This document shows positions 27,739 through 38,442 of a stretch of DNA of 64,000 nucleotides, piece by piece. The notes beneath the pieces were generated by a model. That model ran no database searches, had not been told where the DNA came from, and was given only the letters and a program-made list of their open reading frames with translations. Each line of letters opens with the position of its first letter. Positions within the stretch are counted from its first letter, which is position 1. Made by a program: the position numbers and the translations under genes. Source of the stretch: Bacillota bacterium (lineage in GTDB: Bacteria; Bacillota; Clostridia; Christensenellales; CAG-138); the NCBI GenBank assembly GCA_023395595.1, contig JAEWYO010000060.1:124001-188000 (forward strand), in the 5' to 3' direction.

Positions 27739-28206
27739 ATGCGAATTCGAGTTGCAAACGCCATTCGGCAAACAGGGGAGCTGTTTTCCTTTGAAGCGGC
27801 AGAGTTGTTTTCCGAGCAGGTGTATGGCGAACGAACCATTTCCTTCGCACAACCGGTTACGGTCAGCGGAACGTATGTCTACGACGGCAAGGCGTTTACG
27901 GTGAGCGGCAAGGCACAAGCCTCCATTCACACCGAGTGCGCCAGATGCACAAAGCTCTTTGCCGAGCGCATCGCGTTTTCCTTTTCGGAGCGATTTGTAA
28001 AAGGAGAAGACGACGCGTCCGACGACGAGACCTATCCATATTCGGGAGACGAGCTTTTGCTCGACAAAGCCGTGTTGGACAATCTTTTTTTAGAGATTCC
28101 CATCGCGAGCATCTGCCGGGAGGATTGCAAGGGCTTATGCCCCGTCTGCGGCGTGGATCGTAACACAACCACTTGCGATTGCACCATAGAGGAAGCCGAA
28201 GTCTAA
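27739..28206 (+). CDS. YceD-family (DUF177) protein
   Basis: 155 residues from ATG 27739, with GGTGGAG upstream; an in-frame start further upstream would add 20 residues without family similarity. Two cysteine clusters are seen: CARCTKLF in the middle and CREDCKGLCPVCG with TTTCDC near the end, typical of DUF177/YceD proteins, which lie before rpmF in most bacteria. A link to 23S rRNA or large-subunit assembly has been proposed for plant and bacterial members. It is cotranscribed with rpmF, which follows after 41 bases. Confidence 0.88.
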   Translation: MRIRVANAIRQTGELFSFEAAELFSEQVYGERTISFAQPVTVSGTYVYDGKAFTVSGKAQASIHTECARCTKLFAERIAFSFSERFVKGEDDASDDETYPYSGDELLLDKAVLDNLFLEIPIASICREDCKGLCPVCGVDRNTTTCDCTIEEAEV

Positions 28207-28247
28207 CCAGACCAACGGCTATCAGATGAAGAATAGGAGGGATTATC

Positions 28248-28448
28248 ATGGCAGTACCCAAGAGAAAAACGTCCAAGGCAAGGCGTGATTCGCGCAGAGC
28301 GTCCAACTTCAAAGTTGCGGAAGTGCAGCTCGGTGAGTGCCCGCAGTGCCACTCGCTTGTACCGTCCCACACGGTATGCAAGACGTGCGGGTATTACGGC
28401 GGCAAGCTGGTCGTCGACATGGAACAGAAGGAAAAGAAGAACGCCTGA
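28248..28448 (+). CDS. rpmF: 50S ribosomal protein L32
   Basis: 66 residues. The N-terminus MAVPKRKTSKARRDSRRA is the L32 signature. Four cysteines in CPQC and CKTC form a zinc ribbon, so this is the zinc-binding (C+) form. GGAGG precedes the ATG. A terminator follows, separating it from plsX. Confidence 0.98.
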   Translation: MAVPKRKTSKARRDSRRASNFKVAEVQLGECPQCHSLVPSHTVCKTCGYYGGKLVVDMEQKEKKNA

Positions 28449-28505
28449 TCATCCATCCTTCGAAATATGTCGAACCCTTCGACAGCAAGTTTTGCAAAAG
28501 CAAAG

Positions 28506-28541
28506 AGACTTCTCGTGCCTTCTGACACGGGAAGTCTTTTT
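28506..28541 (+). terminator. Intrinsic terminator of rpmF
   Basis: 12-bp stem from AGACTTC (28506-28512) with GAAGTCT (28531-28537), extended by a T-G pair and CGTG/CACG, loop of 8, ending in five Ts. Confidence 0.9.
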
Positions 28542-28592
28542 GCTTGGCTTTTGCGCGCTTGAACGAGAATGATCCCAAAACGCCGCAATGCG

Positions 28593-28621
28593 TTGCGAAA
28601 ACGCCGGATTTTTCGTATAAT
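28593..28621 (+). promoter_or_regulatory. Promoter of plsX
   Basis: -35 TTGCGA (28593-28598), 17-base spacer, perfect -10 TATAAT (28616-28621). Confidence 0.8.
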
Positions 28622-28753
28622 ATGGCAATCACGCAACGCAAACGGAAAAGGGAATATATTCAATCATTCGGACTCATCCCCTCTTTTTCGCAAAAACGCG
28701 TGGCGCAATTGGGATTGCGGCTGATGGTTTGCCGCAGAATTGGGAGAAGAAAC

Positions 28754-29773
28754 ATGAAAATTGCAATTGATGCAATGGGCGGAGACCACGCACCGCAGGC
28801 AGTGTTCGAAGGGGTCAAGCTTGTGCTGCCGGAGCTGAACAAGGATGTGGAGCTGGTGCTCTACGGCGACGAGACGACCATCAAAGACGGGCTTTCCGCG
28901 CTGGGTGTAACCGACAAGCGAGTTTCGATTGTTGCCACAACGGAAGTGGTTGGGTGCGATGAGCAGCCGACGCTTGCGATCCGTAAGAAGAAGGACTCCT
29001 CCATGGTGCGTGCGGTGGAAGCCGTTGCATCCGGCGAGGCGGACTGTGTGCTTTCTGCGGGAAGCACCGGCGCGCTGCTCACGGGTGCGACGCTGATCAT
29101 CAAGCGACTCAAGGGTGTGAAGCGACCCGCGCTGGCAACGGTGATGCCAACCGTAGATTCCTGCGTGCTGCTGCTCGATTGCGGCGCAAACACCGATTGC
29201 AAGAGCGACTATCTTGTGCAGTTTGCGCTGATGGGATCGGCCTATATGCAGCGCGTGATCGGCGTGAATAAACCGCGCGTGGGTCTGCTGAACAACGGCG
29301 CGGAGGAAGAAAAAGGCAATGAGCTCACGAAAGAGACACATCAGTTGCTCAAGACGGCACCGGTCAACTTCACCGGAAACTGCGAAGGGCGCGATGTGCT
29401 CGGCGGAGAGTTTGATGTAGTCGTTTGTGACGGATTCGACGGGAACATCGTGCTCAAGGGCACGGAAGGTGCGGCGGGGCTGATCATGGACCTGCTCAAA
29501 CAAGGATTGATGTCGAGCGTTCGCACCAAGATCGGCGCATTGATCTGCAAACCCGCGTTCAAACAGCTCAAGAAAAAGCTCGACTACACCGAATACGGCG
29601 GTGCGCCACTGCTCGGTGTCAACGGCGGCGTGATCAAGGCGCATGGCAGCTCCAACGGAAAATCATTCCGCTCGGCAATCCTTCAGGCGCAAAAGCTTGT
29701 CGCTTCGGATGTGACGCGCCTGCTTGGCGAAGAGATTGCGAAGTTTGACTTGGAAGGCAAAGCCGCGGAATAA
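28754..29773 (+). CDS. plsX: Phosphate acyltransferase PlsX
   Basis: 339 residues from ATG 28754, the family start MKIAIDAMGGDHAPQAVFEG; the open frame upstream is the leader. Other marks are VLSAGSTGALLTGATLI, LLDCGANTDCK, GLLNNGAEEEKGNE and a C-terminal GGAPLLGVNGGVIKAHG. PlsX makes acyl-phosphate from acyl-ACP, the donor for PlsY in phosphatidic acid synthesis. It fits the acpP-rnc neighbourhood. Confidence 0.97.
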   Translation: MKIAIDAMGGDHAPQAVFEGVKLVLPELNKDVELVLYGDETTIKDGLSALGVTDKRVSIVATTEVVGCDEQPTLAIRKKKDSSMVRAVEAVASGEADCVLSAGSTGALLTGATLIIKRLKGVKRPALATVMPTVDSCVLLLDCGANTDCKSDYLVQFALMGSAYMQRVIGVNKPRVGLLNNGAEEEKGNELTKETHQLLKTAPVNFTGNCEGRDVLGGEFDVVVCDGFDGNIVLKGTEGAAGLIMDLLKQGLMSSVRTKIGALICKPAFKQLKKKLDYTEYGGAPLLGVNGGVIKAHGSSNGKSFRSAILQAQKLVASDVTRLLGEEIAKFDLEGKAAE

Positions 29774-29794
29774 CCCGCCGAAATGCAGCAAGCA

Positions 29795-29823
29795 TTGACA
29801 GAATCCACCGTTTCCGATAGAAT
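29795..29823 (+). promoter_or_regulatory. Strong promoter of acpP
   Basis: Consensus -35 TTGACA (29795-29800), 17-base spacer, -10 TAGAAT (29818-29823). A strong separate promoter fits the high demand for acyl carrier protein. Confidence 0.88.
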
Positions 29824-29873
29824 ACTACGCGAATGAGATGCGTGAAAAAACGCGTCGAAAAGGAGTTTTGAAC

Positions 29874-30098
29874 ATGTTTTTTGAAAAAGTTAGAGATATT
29901 ATCGCAAAGCAACTGGACATCGACGCGGGCACCATCACCATGAACAGCCGCCTGATCGACGACCTCAAGGCCGACTCTCTGGACATCGTGGAACTCATCA
30001 TGGATCTGGAACAGGAGTTCAACATTGAAATCCCGGACGAAGAGCTCCCCAAGGTTCAGACCGTTTCGGACATCGTCGGCTATCTCGAGAAGAAATAA
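29874..30098 (+). CDS. acpP: Acyl carrier protein
   Basis: 74 residues from ATG 29874, with AAAAGGAG upstream. The phosphopantetheine serine is in [19 protein letters not shown]; the helix pattern and strong acidity are typical. It carries growing acyl chains in type II fatty acid synthesis and to PlsX upstream. It is bracketed by its own promoter and terminator. Confidence 0.97.
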   Translation: MFFEKVRDIIAKQLDIDAGTITMNSRLIDDLKADSLDIVELIMDLEQEFNIEIPDEELPKVQTVSDIVGYLEKK

Positions 30099-30119
30099 GA
30101 CACAAACGGTAAGAAATTT

Positions 30120-30158
30120 GCCCGCATCCGAAGACTGCGAGAGGGTGCGGGCTTTTTT
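30120..30158 (+). terminator. Intrinsic terminator of acpP
   Basis: 10-bp stem GCCCGCATCC (30120-30129)/GGGTGCGGGC (30143-30152) with one G-T pair, then six Ts. Confidence 0.92.
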
Positions 30159-30264
30159 GTAAAGCAAAGGGCAAGCGCTTATTTGCCGCGCTTGCTTTTT
30201 CACGAATTTTATCAATCATCGTTTTTATACAACACGAAAAATCCAATGACCAAAGGAAGACCGG

Positions 30265-30978
30265 ATGACGCAGCAACAAGACACGCTCTCCGCGCTGGAA
30301 GAAACCCTTGCGTATACGTTTACAGACCGTTCCCTTCTGGAAACGGCGCTGACGCACACCTCGTTTGTCAAGGGGGACGGAAAGCGGCAAACGCACAACG
30401 AGCGCCTCGAATTCCTTGGCGACGCGGTGTTGGAGCTCTGCGTGAGCGAACATCTGTATTTGCAGCAGCCGCGATTGCAGGAGGGCGCGATGACACGCCA
30501 CCGCGCGCGGCTTGTTTGTGAACGCGCGCTGTTCAGCGCGGCAAACGCCCTGCATATTCCCGCGCATCTACGCCTCGGCAACGGCGAAGAACTCACCGGC
30601 GGGCGCAACAAGCCCTCGATCGTCTCCGATGCGTTGGAGGCGGTCCTCGGTGCGATCTATCTCGACGGTGGGCTGGAGCATGCGCGGCGCGTGATTCTCG
30701 AACACGTGATTCGCCTGCTGGAAGAAGCGCGTGTGGACGAGACAGACAAGGATTACAAGACCCGCTTGCAGGAACATGTTCAAAAAGGGCATATCGGCAA
30801 TCTGGAATATGAATGTATGGACGAGGCAGGCCCGGAGCACCAGAAACGCTTCACCATCTGCGTGCGCCTTTCCGGTGAAGCGATTGGAACCGGCACAGGA
30901 CTAAATAAACAGAGTGCGGGACAGGAAGCGGCAAAGGCCGCCTTGATTCGCCTCGGCGTACTGGAGGAGGAAGCATGA
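30265..30978 (+). CDS. rnc: Ribonuclease III
   Basis: 237 residues. The catalytic signature [14 protein letters not shown] lies at residues 45-58 and the second acidic set in [17 protein letters not shown]-terminal double-stranded RNA-binding domain follows (about 165-235, ending [18 protein letters not shown]). It cleaves double-stranded RNA in rRNA maturation and mRNA turnover. It overlaps smc by four bases (ATGA), so the two are translationally coupled. Confidence 0.98.
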   Translation: MTQQQDTLSALEETLAYTFTDRSLLETALTHTSFVKGDGKRQTHNERLEFLGDAVLELCVSEHLYLQQPRLQEGAMTRHRARLVCERALFSAANALHIPAHLRLGNGEELTGGRNKPSIVSDALEAVLGAIYLDGGLEHARRVILEHVIRLLEEARVDETDKDYKTRLQEHVQKGHIGNLEYECMDEAGPEHQKRFTICVRLSGEAIGTGTGLNKQSAGQEAAKAALIRLGVLEEEA

Positions 30979-33900
30979 GACTAAGCAAGCTGGAGCTCAA
31001 CGGTTTCAAATCCTTCGCACGCAAAACCGAAATCCGTTTTGGCACGGGTGTGACCGCGATCATCGGGCCGAATGGAAGCGGAAAGAGCAACATCTCCGAT
31101 GCGGTGCGCTGGGTGCTCGGCGAACAGAGCGCTAAGGCCCTCCGTGGCGGCAAGATGGAGGATGTTATCTTCAACGGCACGCAGCTAAGAAAAGCGCTTG
31201 CCTACAGCGAAGTAACGCTGACGTTTGACAACAGCGACGGCCTGCTGAAGGTGCCATTTTCAGAGGTTGCCATCACGCGGCGCGTCTACCGCTCCGGCGA
31301 AAGTGAATATTGCATCAATCGCAACAATTGCCGTCTGCGCGATATCTCCGATTTGTTTTGTGACACGGGTATCGGCAAGGACGGCTATTCCATCATCAGC
31401 CAAGGCAAGGTGGAGGAAATTCTCGCCAACAAGAGCGGAGACCGCAGAGCGGCCTTTGAAGAAGCTGCGGGTGTCATGCGTTACCGCGTGCGCAAAGAGG
31501 ACGCGGAGCGCAAGCTCAACAACACGGAAAAAAACCTCGAACGCATCGAGGATATCTTAAAGGAACTCTCCGATCGCCTTGCTCCGCTGGAGCAGCAGAG
31601 TGCGTCTGCGCGGGCATATCTTCGCCTGCGGGACGAGCTCAAAGACTTGGAAGTCAATCTTTTTCTCTATCAATATGACCGCGCGCAGGAACGGTTGACC
31701 CAGATTCAGGAGACCATGCGCCAGATGAGTGAGGAGAAAGAGCAAGCCGAGAGCGGAGAAGCTTCACTCCTTTCCGCCTGTGCCGCGCTGGAAGAACAGC
31801 TCAAGACGCTGGACACTGCGATGAACGCGCAGCAGAGCCGACTGATGGGGCTTGTTTCGGAGGCGGAGACGCGCGTTGGAAAGAGCCACGTGCTCGCCGA
31901 ACGGCGCGAGAACGCGCTCTCAACCCAAAAGCGCATCGAACAGGAACGCGAGCAGAGCAAGGCGCGCATCGAAGAACTCGGCGCGGTGATTGCCGGGCTT
32001 CAGGCGGACGAATCCGGCCAGGCGGCGCTGAACCTGCTTGAAAAAGAGATGGAAGCCGCACAAACGCGGCTGAGCGCACTTGATGCGGATATCGCCGCAC
32101 GGGAAGAAGCCCTCGACGAGATGAAAAACAGCATCATCGAGGCGATGAATCGTGCGTCGGACTTCAAGTCCAGTGCGGCACGGTTCGACACGATGAAAAG
32201 CTCCATCGGTGAACGGCTCGCCGCCATTGATGCCGAGGCACAGCGCCGCGCGGACGAGACCATACGCCTGCGTGCGGAACTCGACCTCGCAAAAGAGCAG
32301 CATATGGAGGAAGCGCAGCGACTGGAACAGGCTAAGCGCGACCTCGACAGCTCGGTTGAAAATCGCAGAAAGACGCTCGATGCGTTCACTTCGCTACGCG
32401 AGGAGATTTCGCAGGACGAACAGGGGATTTCCTCGATTCAATCCCGCCTGCGCGTGCTGGACGAAATGCAGCGCTCGCGCGAAGGATACTATGCAAGCGT
32501 CAAGAACATACTCAAAGACGCACCGAACGACGCAAAGCTTGGCCGTGCAATCGTCGGTGTGGTGGCGGAGTTGCTTCGTGTGCCGAAGGAGTATGAGGTC
32601 GCGGTGACCATGGCGCTTGGCGGTACACTGCAAAACATCGTTACCCCGACCGCCGAGGACGCGAAATACGTCATCGAATACCTCCGCGCCAAGGATTATG
32701 GCAGAGCGACGCTGCTGCCGATGGCGCTACTCAACCCCACGCGCATCACGCGCGAAGAGCGGGCGCTACTCAACGTGCCCGGCTGCATCGGCGTTGCCAA
32801 CGAGCTGGTTGATTGCGACGACAACGTGCGAAATGTCATGGACTATCTACTATGCCGCACGATCATCGTGAAGGATTTGGACGCGGGCATCGCGCTCAAG
32901 AATCGTACGCGCGGCGCGTTCCACATCGCTACCCTGCAAGGCGACATTATCAGCACCGGCGGCTCAATGAGCGGCGGAAGCTTGCAAAAGCAGACATTTA
33001 ACCTGCTCAGCCGCGAACGCGAGTTGCAGGAGCTCCGCGAAAAACTCAAAAAGGCTGATGCCGCGCTGGAGGAGAAGAAATCCGGCTTGCGCAAAGCGGA
33101 ACAAGATGTGCTCCGCTGCGACATACAGGTGGATTCCTTTCGGGACGCGGTGCACGCCTGTGAAATTGCGGCAGCAAAACAGGCGGAGCAGCTGGATATC
33201 ATCCGGCGCGACGTGGAGCACAGCGAACAAAGCGAGCAAGCCCTGGCAGACGAACGGCTACAACTCACGGACAACCTGGCAGAGGTGGAGCGCGAGCGCA
33301 CCAGCGCGGACGAGCAGCAGACCGATATTGAACAAGGCAACGCCAGCACGCGCGAGGATGTTGCCCGCGCACAGGGTGAGCTCTATGAGCTGCGCAAACA
33401 GCGCGAAACCTTCACGGGAGAACTCACCGAGCAAAAGGTACGCCGCATGGCGCTCAGCAAGGAGCGCGACGCGGTCTATGCCGAGCAACGGCGGCTCGTA
33501 TCTGAGCACCGCGATTTGACCCTACGTCTGACTGCGCTGGAACGGGAAACGCAGGAAACAGAAGGAAACATTGCCGCAATCGACGCGGAGCTTGCAGGCA
33601 TGCAAGCACAGATTGAAAGCGACAGTGCCCTGACCGCAGCCGAGAAGGAAGCACAAAGGAAAATCGAAGAGGAACGGCAGACCGTTTCCGCCGCGCTTTA
33701 CGAACAGCGCGCGCGGCGTGAAGAATTGCTCTCCAGCACGCGCGATCTGGCCGAGCGCATCCACAAACAAGAACTCACCCAGAGTAAACTGGAGATGGAG
33801 CTTGGCTCCATGCAGGACCACATCTGGGAGGAATACGAGCTTACCTACGAAAACGCCGCGCAGCTCAAGCGCGAGATTGCCATCGGCGCGAGCAACACTC

Positions 33901-34562
33901 GCGTGAACGAGATCAAGCAGGAGATCAAAGGGCTTGGGGATATCAGCCTCGGCTCGATTGGCGAATACAAGAGTGTGTTTGAGCGGCACAGCGAACTCTT
34001 CACACAGTGCGAAGACCTCAACAACGCCAAACGGGACTTGGAAACGCTGATTGTCGAACTCACAGAGACGATGGAGAGCGTGTTCCTCAAGCAGTTCGAG
34101 GTGATTCAGCAGAACTTTTCCTCGACCTTTGCCGAACTCTTCGGCGGCGGGCAGGCGGAACTGCGCCTCGCGGACAAGAACGACGTGCTGGGTTGCGACA
34201 TCGACATCATCGCCCAACCGCCGGGAAAGAAACTGCAACTGCTCTCGTTGCTCTCCGGTGGAGAGCGCACACTGACCGCTATTGCGTTGCTCTTTGCGAT
34301 GCTCAAACTCAAGCCGCCCGCGTTTTGCATGCTCGACGAGATCGAGTCCGCACTGGATGAGGCGAACGTCTCCCGCTTTGCGGACTACGTCAAGCGCTAC
34401 TCCGACGGGACGCAGTTTATCCTCATCACGCACCGCAAAGGGAGCATGGAGGTCTGCGACACGCTCTACGGCGTCTCGATGGAGGAAAAGGGTGTGAGCA
34501 AGGTGGTCTCCGCGCGCTTCGGCGAAAACGGTATCACGACGACTCCGGAACAAGCAAGCTGA
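30975..34562 (+). CDS. smc: Chromosome partition protein Smc
   Basis: 1195 residues, full length. The N-terminal ATPase half has Walker [10 protein letters not shown] (about residue 33). Two long coiled coils (about 165-500 and 670-1020) flank the hinge (about 515-665, containing [20 protein letters not shown]). The C-terminal half has the signature [18 protein letters not shown] and Walker [16 protein letters not shown]. It forms the condensin that organises and separates chromosomes, with ScpAB encoded elsewhere. It sits in the conserved rnc-smc-ftsY string. Confidence 0.98.
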   Translation: MRLSKLELNGFKSFARKTEIRFGTGVTAIIGPNGSGKSNISDAVRWVLGEQSAKALRGGKMEDVIFNGTQLRKALAYSEVTLTFDNSDGLLKVPFSEVAITRRVYRSGESEYCINRNNCRLRDISDLFCDTGIGKDGYSIISQGKVEEILANKSGDRRAAFEEAAGVMRYRVRKEDAERKLNNTEKNLERIEDILKELSDRLAPLEQQSASARAYLRLRDELKDLEVNLFLYQYDRAQERLTQIQETMRQMSEEKEQAESGEASLLSACAALEEQLKTLDTAMNAQQSRLMGLVSEAETRVGKSHVLAERRENALSTQKRIEQEREQSKARIEELGAVIAGLQADESGQAALNLLEKEMEAAQTRLSALDADIAAREEALDEMKNSIIEAMNRASDFKSSAARFDTMKSSIGERLAAIDAEAQRRADETIRLRAELDLAKEQHMEEAQRLEQAKRDLDSSVENRRKTLDAFTSLREEISQDEQGISSIQSRLRVLDEMQRSREGYYASVKNILKDAPNDAKLGRAIVGVVAELLRVPKEYEVAVTMALGGTLQNIVTPTAEDAKYVIEYLRAKDYGRATLLPMALLNPTRITREERALLNVPGCIGVANELVDCDDNVRNVMDYLLCRTIIVKDLDAGIALKNRTRGAFHIATLQGDIISTGGSMSGGSLQKQTFNLLSRERELQELREKLKKADAALEEKKSGLRKAEQDVLRCDIQVDSFRDAVHACEIAAAKQAEQLDIIRRDVEHSEQSEQALADERLQLTDNLAEVERERTSADEQQTDIEQGNASTREDVARAQGELYELRKQRETFTGELTEQKVRRMALSKERDAVYAEQRRLVSEHRDLTLRLTALERETQETEGNIAAIDAELAGMQAQIESDSALTAAEKEAQRKIEEERQTVSAALYEQRARREELLSSTRDLAERIHKQELTQSKLEMELGSMQDHIWEEYELTYENAAQLKREIAIGASNTRVNEIKQEIKGLGDISLGSIGEYKSVFERHSELFTQCEDLNNAKRDLETLIVELTETMESVFLKQFEVIQQNFSSTFAELFGGGQAELRLADKNDVLGCDIDIIAQPPGKKLQLLSLLSGGERTLTAIALLFAMLKLKPPAFCMLDEIESALDEANVSRFADYVKRYSDGTQFILITHRKGSMEVCDTLYGVSMEEKGVSKVVSARFGENGITTTPEQAS

Positions 34563-34580
34563 TCTTAACCAACGGATTGG

Positions 34581-35507
34581 ATGAATTTTATGGAAAAGAA
34601 ACCATTGTTTCAGAAATGGAAAACAGGACTCGGCAAGACCCGAACGGGTCTGCTGGCGCGTCTCTTTGCTTCAAAGGATGGCATCAACGAAGAGTTTTAT
34701 GAAGAACTTGAAGAGGCGCTGATCCTCGCGGACGCGGGCGCCGCCGTCACCGAGCGGCTGCTCGACGAACTGCAGGCCACCATCAAGGCGCAGAAGATTT
34801 CCGACCGCGCGGGCGCAAGAAAAGCGCTCACGGGATTGATTGCAAAAGCCGTCACCACGCAAAAGCCGTTTTCGGCGGACGCTGGCGCGGCGGTGGTGCT
34901 CATCGTCGGCGTCAATGGCGTGGGCAAGACCACCAGCATCGGCAAACTCGCCAACAGCTATCGCGAGCAGGGCAGAAAGATCATGCTTGCGGCGGCGGAC
35001 ACCTTCCGTGCGGCGGCGGCGGAGCAGCTCGGCGAATGGGCCAAGCGTGCGGATGTCGCAATGGTGCGTCACAACGAGGGCGCAGACCCCGCGGCGGTGG
35101 TGTTTGACGCGATCGCCTCCTACAAGGCGAAGGGTTGCGACCTGCTGCTCTGCGACACGGCGGGACGGTTGCACAACAAAGCAAACCTGATGAACGAACT
35201 CGGCAAAATCCGCCGCGTGATCGCACGCGAACTGCCGGAGACACCTTGCGAAACTCTGCTGGTGCTGGACGCGGTCACGGGGCAAAACGCGGTGGCGCAG
35301 GCGCGCGCGTTTGCCGAGGTTTGCCAGCTCGATGGCGTGATCCTCACCAAGCTCGACGGCACGGCGAAAGGCGGCGTGGTGATCTCCATCTGCGAGACGC
35401 TGAAGGTTCCCGTGCGCTTTGTCGGCGTTGGCGAAGGGATTGACGACTTGCAAGCGTTCAACGCAGAGCTCTTTGCCGAGGCGCTGCTGGCCAACGACGC
35501 GGATTGA
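34581..35507 (+). CDS. ftsY: Signal recognition particle receptor FtsY
   Basis: 308 residues; a second ATG at 34590 is a possible start. An SRP54-type N domain (LFQKWKTGLGKTRTGLLARL onward) precedes the G domain with GVNGVGKTTSIGKLA, DTFRAAAAEQL, DTAGRLHNK and TKLDGTAKGG. It lacks the long acidic A domain of E. coli FtsY, as is normal in Bacillota. It receives SRP-ribosome complexes at the membrane. It is the last gene of the rnc-smc-ftsY unit. Confidence 0.97.
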   Translation: MNFMEKKPLFQKWKTGLGKTRTGLLARLFASKDGINEEFYEELEEALILADAGAAVTERLLDELQATIKAQKISDRAGARKALTGLIAKAVTTQKPFSADAGAAVVLIVGVNGVGKTTSIGKLANSYREQGRKIMLAAADTFRAAAAEQLGEWAKRADVAMVRHNEGADPAAVVFDAIASYKAKGCDLLLCDTAGRLHNKANLMNELGKIRRVIARELPETPCETLLVLDAVTGQNAVAQARAFAEVCQLDGVILTKLDGTAKGGVVISICETLKVPVRFVGVGEGIDDLQAFNAELFAEALLANDAD

Positions 35508-35575
35508 TAAATCAGCGCACGCTGTAGCAAGTATTAAGAATTAAACGCACATTTCTCGCAAATCATCGGATTCAC

Positions 35576-35603
35576 TTGACAAAATCGCCAGACTCCGTAT
35601 AAT
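35576..35603 (+). promoter_or_regulatory. Strong promoter of ylxM-ffh
   Basis: Consensus -35 TTGACA (35576-35581), 16-base spacer, perfect -10 TATAAT (35598-35603), 40 bases before ylxM. Confidence 0.9.
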
Positions 35604-35642
35604 AGTTACGGTGTAAAGCTTTTCTGCTTTACAGGAGTACCG

Positions 35643-35978
35643 ATGAATCGTTTGGTCGAACTTGGACAACTCATGGACTGGTACGGTGCTTTTTTAACCG
35701 AGCGCCAGCGTTCGCTTGTGCGCCAATATGCCTATGAAGATTGCTCCCTCGGTGAAATTGCCGAGCGCGAGGGCATCTCACGGCAGGCGGTGCGAGACGC
35801 GATTTTGACCGCGGAGAGCGAACTCAAGGACATGGAAGCCAAGCTGAATTTGATAGAGAACAACGAAAAATTGATCCGCCTGATCGATACCCTCGGCGGA
35901 ACAACACTCAACGAAGCACAAAAAGACCTGCTCCGGCAGATGCGGGAGCTGGTTTCGGAGGAAGAAGATGGCGTTTGA
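35643..35978 (+). CDS. YlxM-family helix-turn-helix protein
   Basis: 111 residues, with CAGGAG upstream. A sigma-70 region 4-like helix-turn-helix is evident: LTERQRSLVRQYAYEDCSL followed by IAEREGISRQAVRDAI. YlxM is cotranscribed with ffh in Bacillota and in streptococci has been shown to interact with the SRP pathway. It overlaps ffh by 11 bases. Confidence 0.93.
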   Translation: MNRLVELGQLMDWYGAFLTERQRSLVRQYAYEDCSLGEIAEREGISRQAVRDAILTAESELKDMEAKLNLIENNEKLIRLIDTLGGTTLNEAQKDLLRQMRELVSEEEDGV

Positions 35979-37302
35979 AGGCGTCTCTGAAAAACTGCAA
36001 GCGGTTTTCAAACGGCTGAATTCGCGCGGGAAGCTCAACGAGAGCGACGTGAAGGAGGCCATGCGCGAGATCAAGCTCGCCTTGCTGGAAGCGGACGTGA
36101 ACTTCATGGTCGTCAAGGAGTTCGTCAAAACCGTGACCGACCGTGCCGTCGGCAGCGAGGTGCTCGAAAGCCTCACCCCCGGACAGCAAGTCGTTAAGAT
36201 TGTCAACGAAGAGCTTACGCGGCTCATGGGTGGCGAACACACCAAGCTTGAGTTTGGCAACCAGAAACCCGCCGTGATTCTGATGGCAGGCCTTCAGGGC
36301 GCGGGCAAGACGACCATGTGTGGCAAGCTCGGCTCCTATATTACGAAACACTACGGCAAGAGCGTGTTGCTCACCGCGTGTGATATCTATCGTCCTGCTG
36401 CGATTCAGCAGTTGCAGATCGTCGGCGAGAAACTCGACATTCCCGTCTACGAACACGGCACGCAAAACCCCGTGCTCACCGCAAAGGAAGCGGTTGCCGA
36501 AGCCAAGCGGAAGTTCATTGACGTGGTCATCGTCGATACCGCAGGCCGCCTTCACATCGACGCAGATATGATGACCGAACTCAAACAGATTCGCGATGCG
36601 GTCAACCCCGCGGAGATACTGCTCGTCGTAGACGCGATGACGGGTCAAGATGCGGTCAACGTTGCCAAGAGTTTTCACGAGACCATCGCTCTCACGGGCG
36701 TGATCCTCACCAAGCTTGATGGCGACACGCGCGGCGGCGCGGCGCTCTCCGTCCGCTCCGTAACAGGCAAGCCCATCAAGTTCTCCGGCATCGGCGAAAA
36801 ACTCACCGATATCGAGCCGTTTCATCCTGACCGGATGGCGAGCCGTATCCTCGGCATGGGTGATGTGCTGACCCTCATTGAGAAAGCGCAAGGCGCATTT
36901 GACGAGAAAAAAGCGCTTGAGATGGCCGAGAAGATGAAGAGCAATGCCTTCACCTTGGACGATTTTCTCGACCAGATGGAGCAGATGAAAAACCTCGGCT
37001 CCATGGAAGATCTCGTAAAGATGATCCCCGGCATGGATGCAAGTAAGCTTGGCGGCGCTCAAATTGACGAAAAGCAGATGGCGCGCACGAAGGCGATTAT
37101 CCAGAGTATGACCAAGGCGGAGCGGCATGACCCCGAAATCCTCACGGCAAGCCGCAGAAAGCGCATTGCGCGCGGCAGCGGCACAAGCGTGCAGGAGGTC
37201 AACCGCCTGATGAACCAGTTCAACTCGTCCAAACAGCTCATGAAGCAGATGTCCGGACGGATGAAAAAAGGAAAGCGCGGCGGCTTCCCGTTCGGGTTCT
37301 AA
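35968..37302 (+). CDS. ffh: Signal recognition particle protein Ffh
   Basis: 444 residues. N domain (about 1-85), G domain with GLQGAGKTTMCGKLG (about 107), DIYRPAAIQQL, DTAGRLHID and TKLDGDTRGGAALS, then the Met-rich M domain (about 300-440) that binds signal sequences and SRP RNA, ending in a basic Gly-rich tail. It pairs with FtsY encoded upstream. The SRP RNA gene is not in the window. Confidence 0.98.
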   Translation: MAFEGVSEKLQAVFKRLNSRGKLNESDVKEAMREIKLALLEADVNFMVVKEFVKTVTDRAVGSEVLESLTPGQQVVKIVNEELTRLMGGEHTKLEFGNQKPAVILMAGLQGAGKTTMCGKLGSYITKHYGKSVLLTACDIYRPAAIQQLQIVGEKLDIPVYEHGTQNPVLTAKEAVAEAKRKFIDVVIVDTAGRLHIDADMMTELKQIRDAVNPAEILLVVDAMTGQDAVNVAKSFHETIALTGVILTKLDGDTRGGAALSVRSVTGKPIKFSGIGEKLTDIEPFHPDRMASRILGMGDVLTLIEKAQGAFDEKKALEMAEKMKSNAFTLDDFLDQMEQMKNLGSMEDLVKMIPGMDASKLGGAQIDEKQMARTKAIIQSMTKAERHDPEILTASRRKRIARGSGTSVQEVNRLMNQFNSSKQLMKQMSGRMKKGKRGGFPFGF

Positions 37303-37385
37303 CCCCTAAAACCACATTGGCGAATCACGTTTTGACGTATTCGATATAACAAACAACATCAAAAAATATTTGGAGGAAGCAGACA

Positions 37386-37628
37386 ATGCTCAAGATCAGA
37401 CTGCGCCGCATGGGCGCCAAGAAAGCCCCGTTCTACCGTATCGTGGTTGCGGATTCCCGCGCACCGCGTGACGGCGCGTTTGTCGAAGAAATCGGCTACT
37501 ACAACCCCCTCTCGAACCCCGTTGAGCTGACCGTGAACAACGAGCACGCAGCCGAATGGATCAAGAAGGGCGCGCAGCCGACGGACACCGTTCGTGCGCT
37601 GCTGAAGAAGAGCGGCGCCATCGAGTGA
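37386..37628 (+). CDS. rpsP: 30S ribosomal protein S16
   Basis: 80 residues, with TTGGAGGAAG upstream. [20 protein letters not shown] and [10 protein letters not shown] are the S16 signature. It heads the rpsP-khpA-rimM-trmD series. I found no well-spaced promoter in the 83 bases before it, so transcription probably comes from ylxM-ffh. Confidence 0.98.
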   Translation: MLKIRLRRMGAKKAPFYRIVVADSRAPRDGAFVEEIGYYNPLSNPVELTVNNEHAAEWIKKGAQPTDTVRALLKKSGAIE

Positions 37629-37635
37629 GGCAATC

Positions 37636-37872
37636 ATGATGGAGGAACTCGTAAGCTTCATCGCGAAAAACCTCGTCGATGAGCCGGACTCCGTCAAGGT
37701 CGAAACGCGGGAGGAAGGGGACACGGTTGTGATCTCTCTCTCCGTTGCGCCCGGCGATATGGGGAAGGTCATCGGCAGGCAGGGGCGCATCGCGAAGGCG
37801 ATTCGCACAGTCGTCAAGGCCGCGAGCGTCCGCGAAGACAAAAAATACATGGTGGATATCGTCGAGCAGTAA
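37636..37872 (+). CDS. khpA: KH-domain RNA-binding protein KhpA
   Basis: 78 residues (ATG at 37636 or 37639). A single KH domain with the GxxG loop in GKVIGRQGRIAKAIRTVVK. KhpA works as a dimer or with KhpB as an RNA chaperone affecting cell size and sRNA activity in Gram-positives. Standard position between rpsP and rimM. Confidence 0.94.
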   Translation: MMEELVSFIAKNLVDEPDSVKVETREEGDTVVISLSVAPGDMGKVIGRQGRIAKAIRTVVKAASVREDKKYMVDIVEQ

Positions 37873-37920
37873 TTGCCCGCGAAATCCTCGTGTATGACTC
37901 AGCAAAGTTAGGATACTCAT

Positions 37921-38442
37921 TTGAGAAACGATTATTTGCGCGTCGGCCAGATCGTCCGCGCACACGGGGTACACGGAGACGTGAAGATTATCCCGCTGAC
38001 GGACGATCCGGCGCGGTTTCGCCAACTAAAAACGGCATATCTCGAAACTACGGCAGGCGCATATGCGCCTGTTGCGGTTACTAGCGTGCGTTTTCTGCCG
38101 GAGGCGGTGCTGCTGCATCTGGAAGGCTACGACACGGTGGAGCGTGCAGAGACGCTCAAGAACGTCTATCTCTGCGTGAATCGCGACAACGCGGTGAAAC
38201 TTCGCAAAGACACCTATTTCGTCGTCGATCTCATCGGCTGCGACACGTTTGACACCAACGGCAAGGCATACGGCAAACTCACAGACGTTCTGGAGACGGG
38301 TGCGCACGATGTATACGAGATCGACGGCGGCAAGCTCCTCGTGCCCGCGCTGAAAAAACTTTTGCGCGAAGTTGACGTGGAGAACGGGCGCATCGTGTTT
38401 GACGCGGATGTGCTGGAGGAGGTCGGCTGTTTTGCGGATTGA
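37921..38442 (+). CDS. rimM: Ribosome maturation factor RimM
   Basis: 173 residues, TTG start. The N-terminal RimM domain reads [20 protein letters not shown] and the C-terminal PRC barrel has [18 protein letters not shown] with [14 protein letters not shown]. It binds S19 and helps mature the 30S head. It overlaps trmD by 11 bases. Confidence 0.95.
   Translation: MRNDYLRVGQIVRAHGVHGDVKIIPLTDDPARFRQLKTAYLETTAGAYAPVAVTSVRFLPEAVLLHLEGYDTVERAETLKNVYLCVNRDNAVKLRKDTYFVVDLIGCDTFDTNGKAYGKLTDVLETGAHDVYEIDGGKLLVPALKKLLREVDVENGRIVFDADVLEEVGCFAD

Larger units (their letters stand above)
28449..28753. other. Intergenic region between rpmF and plsX (305 bases)
   Basis: Holds the rpmF terminator (28506-28541), the plsX promoter (28593-28621) and a leader of about 125 bases. 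I looked for a FapR-type operator and saw none I could defend. Confidence 0.6.

Noticed and set aside
37332..37350. TTGACG and TATAAC boxes before rpsP as a promoter
   Set aside because: The spacer is only seven bases, too short for sigma-A.
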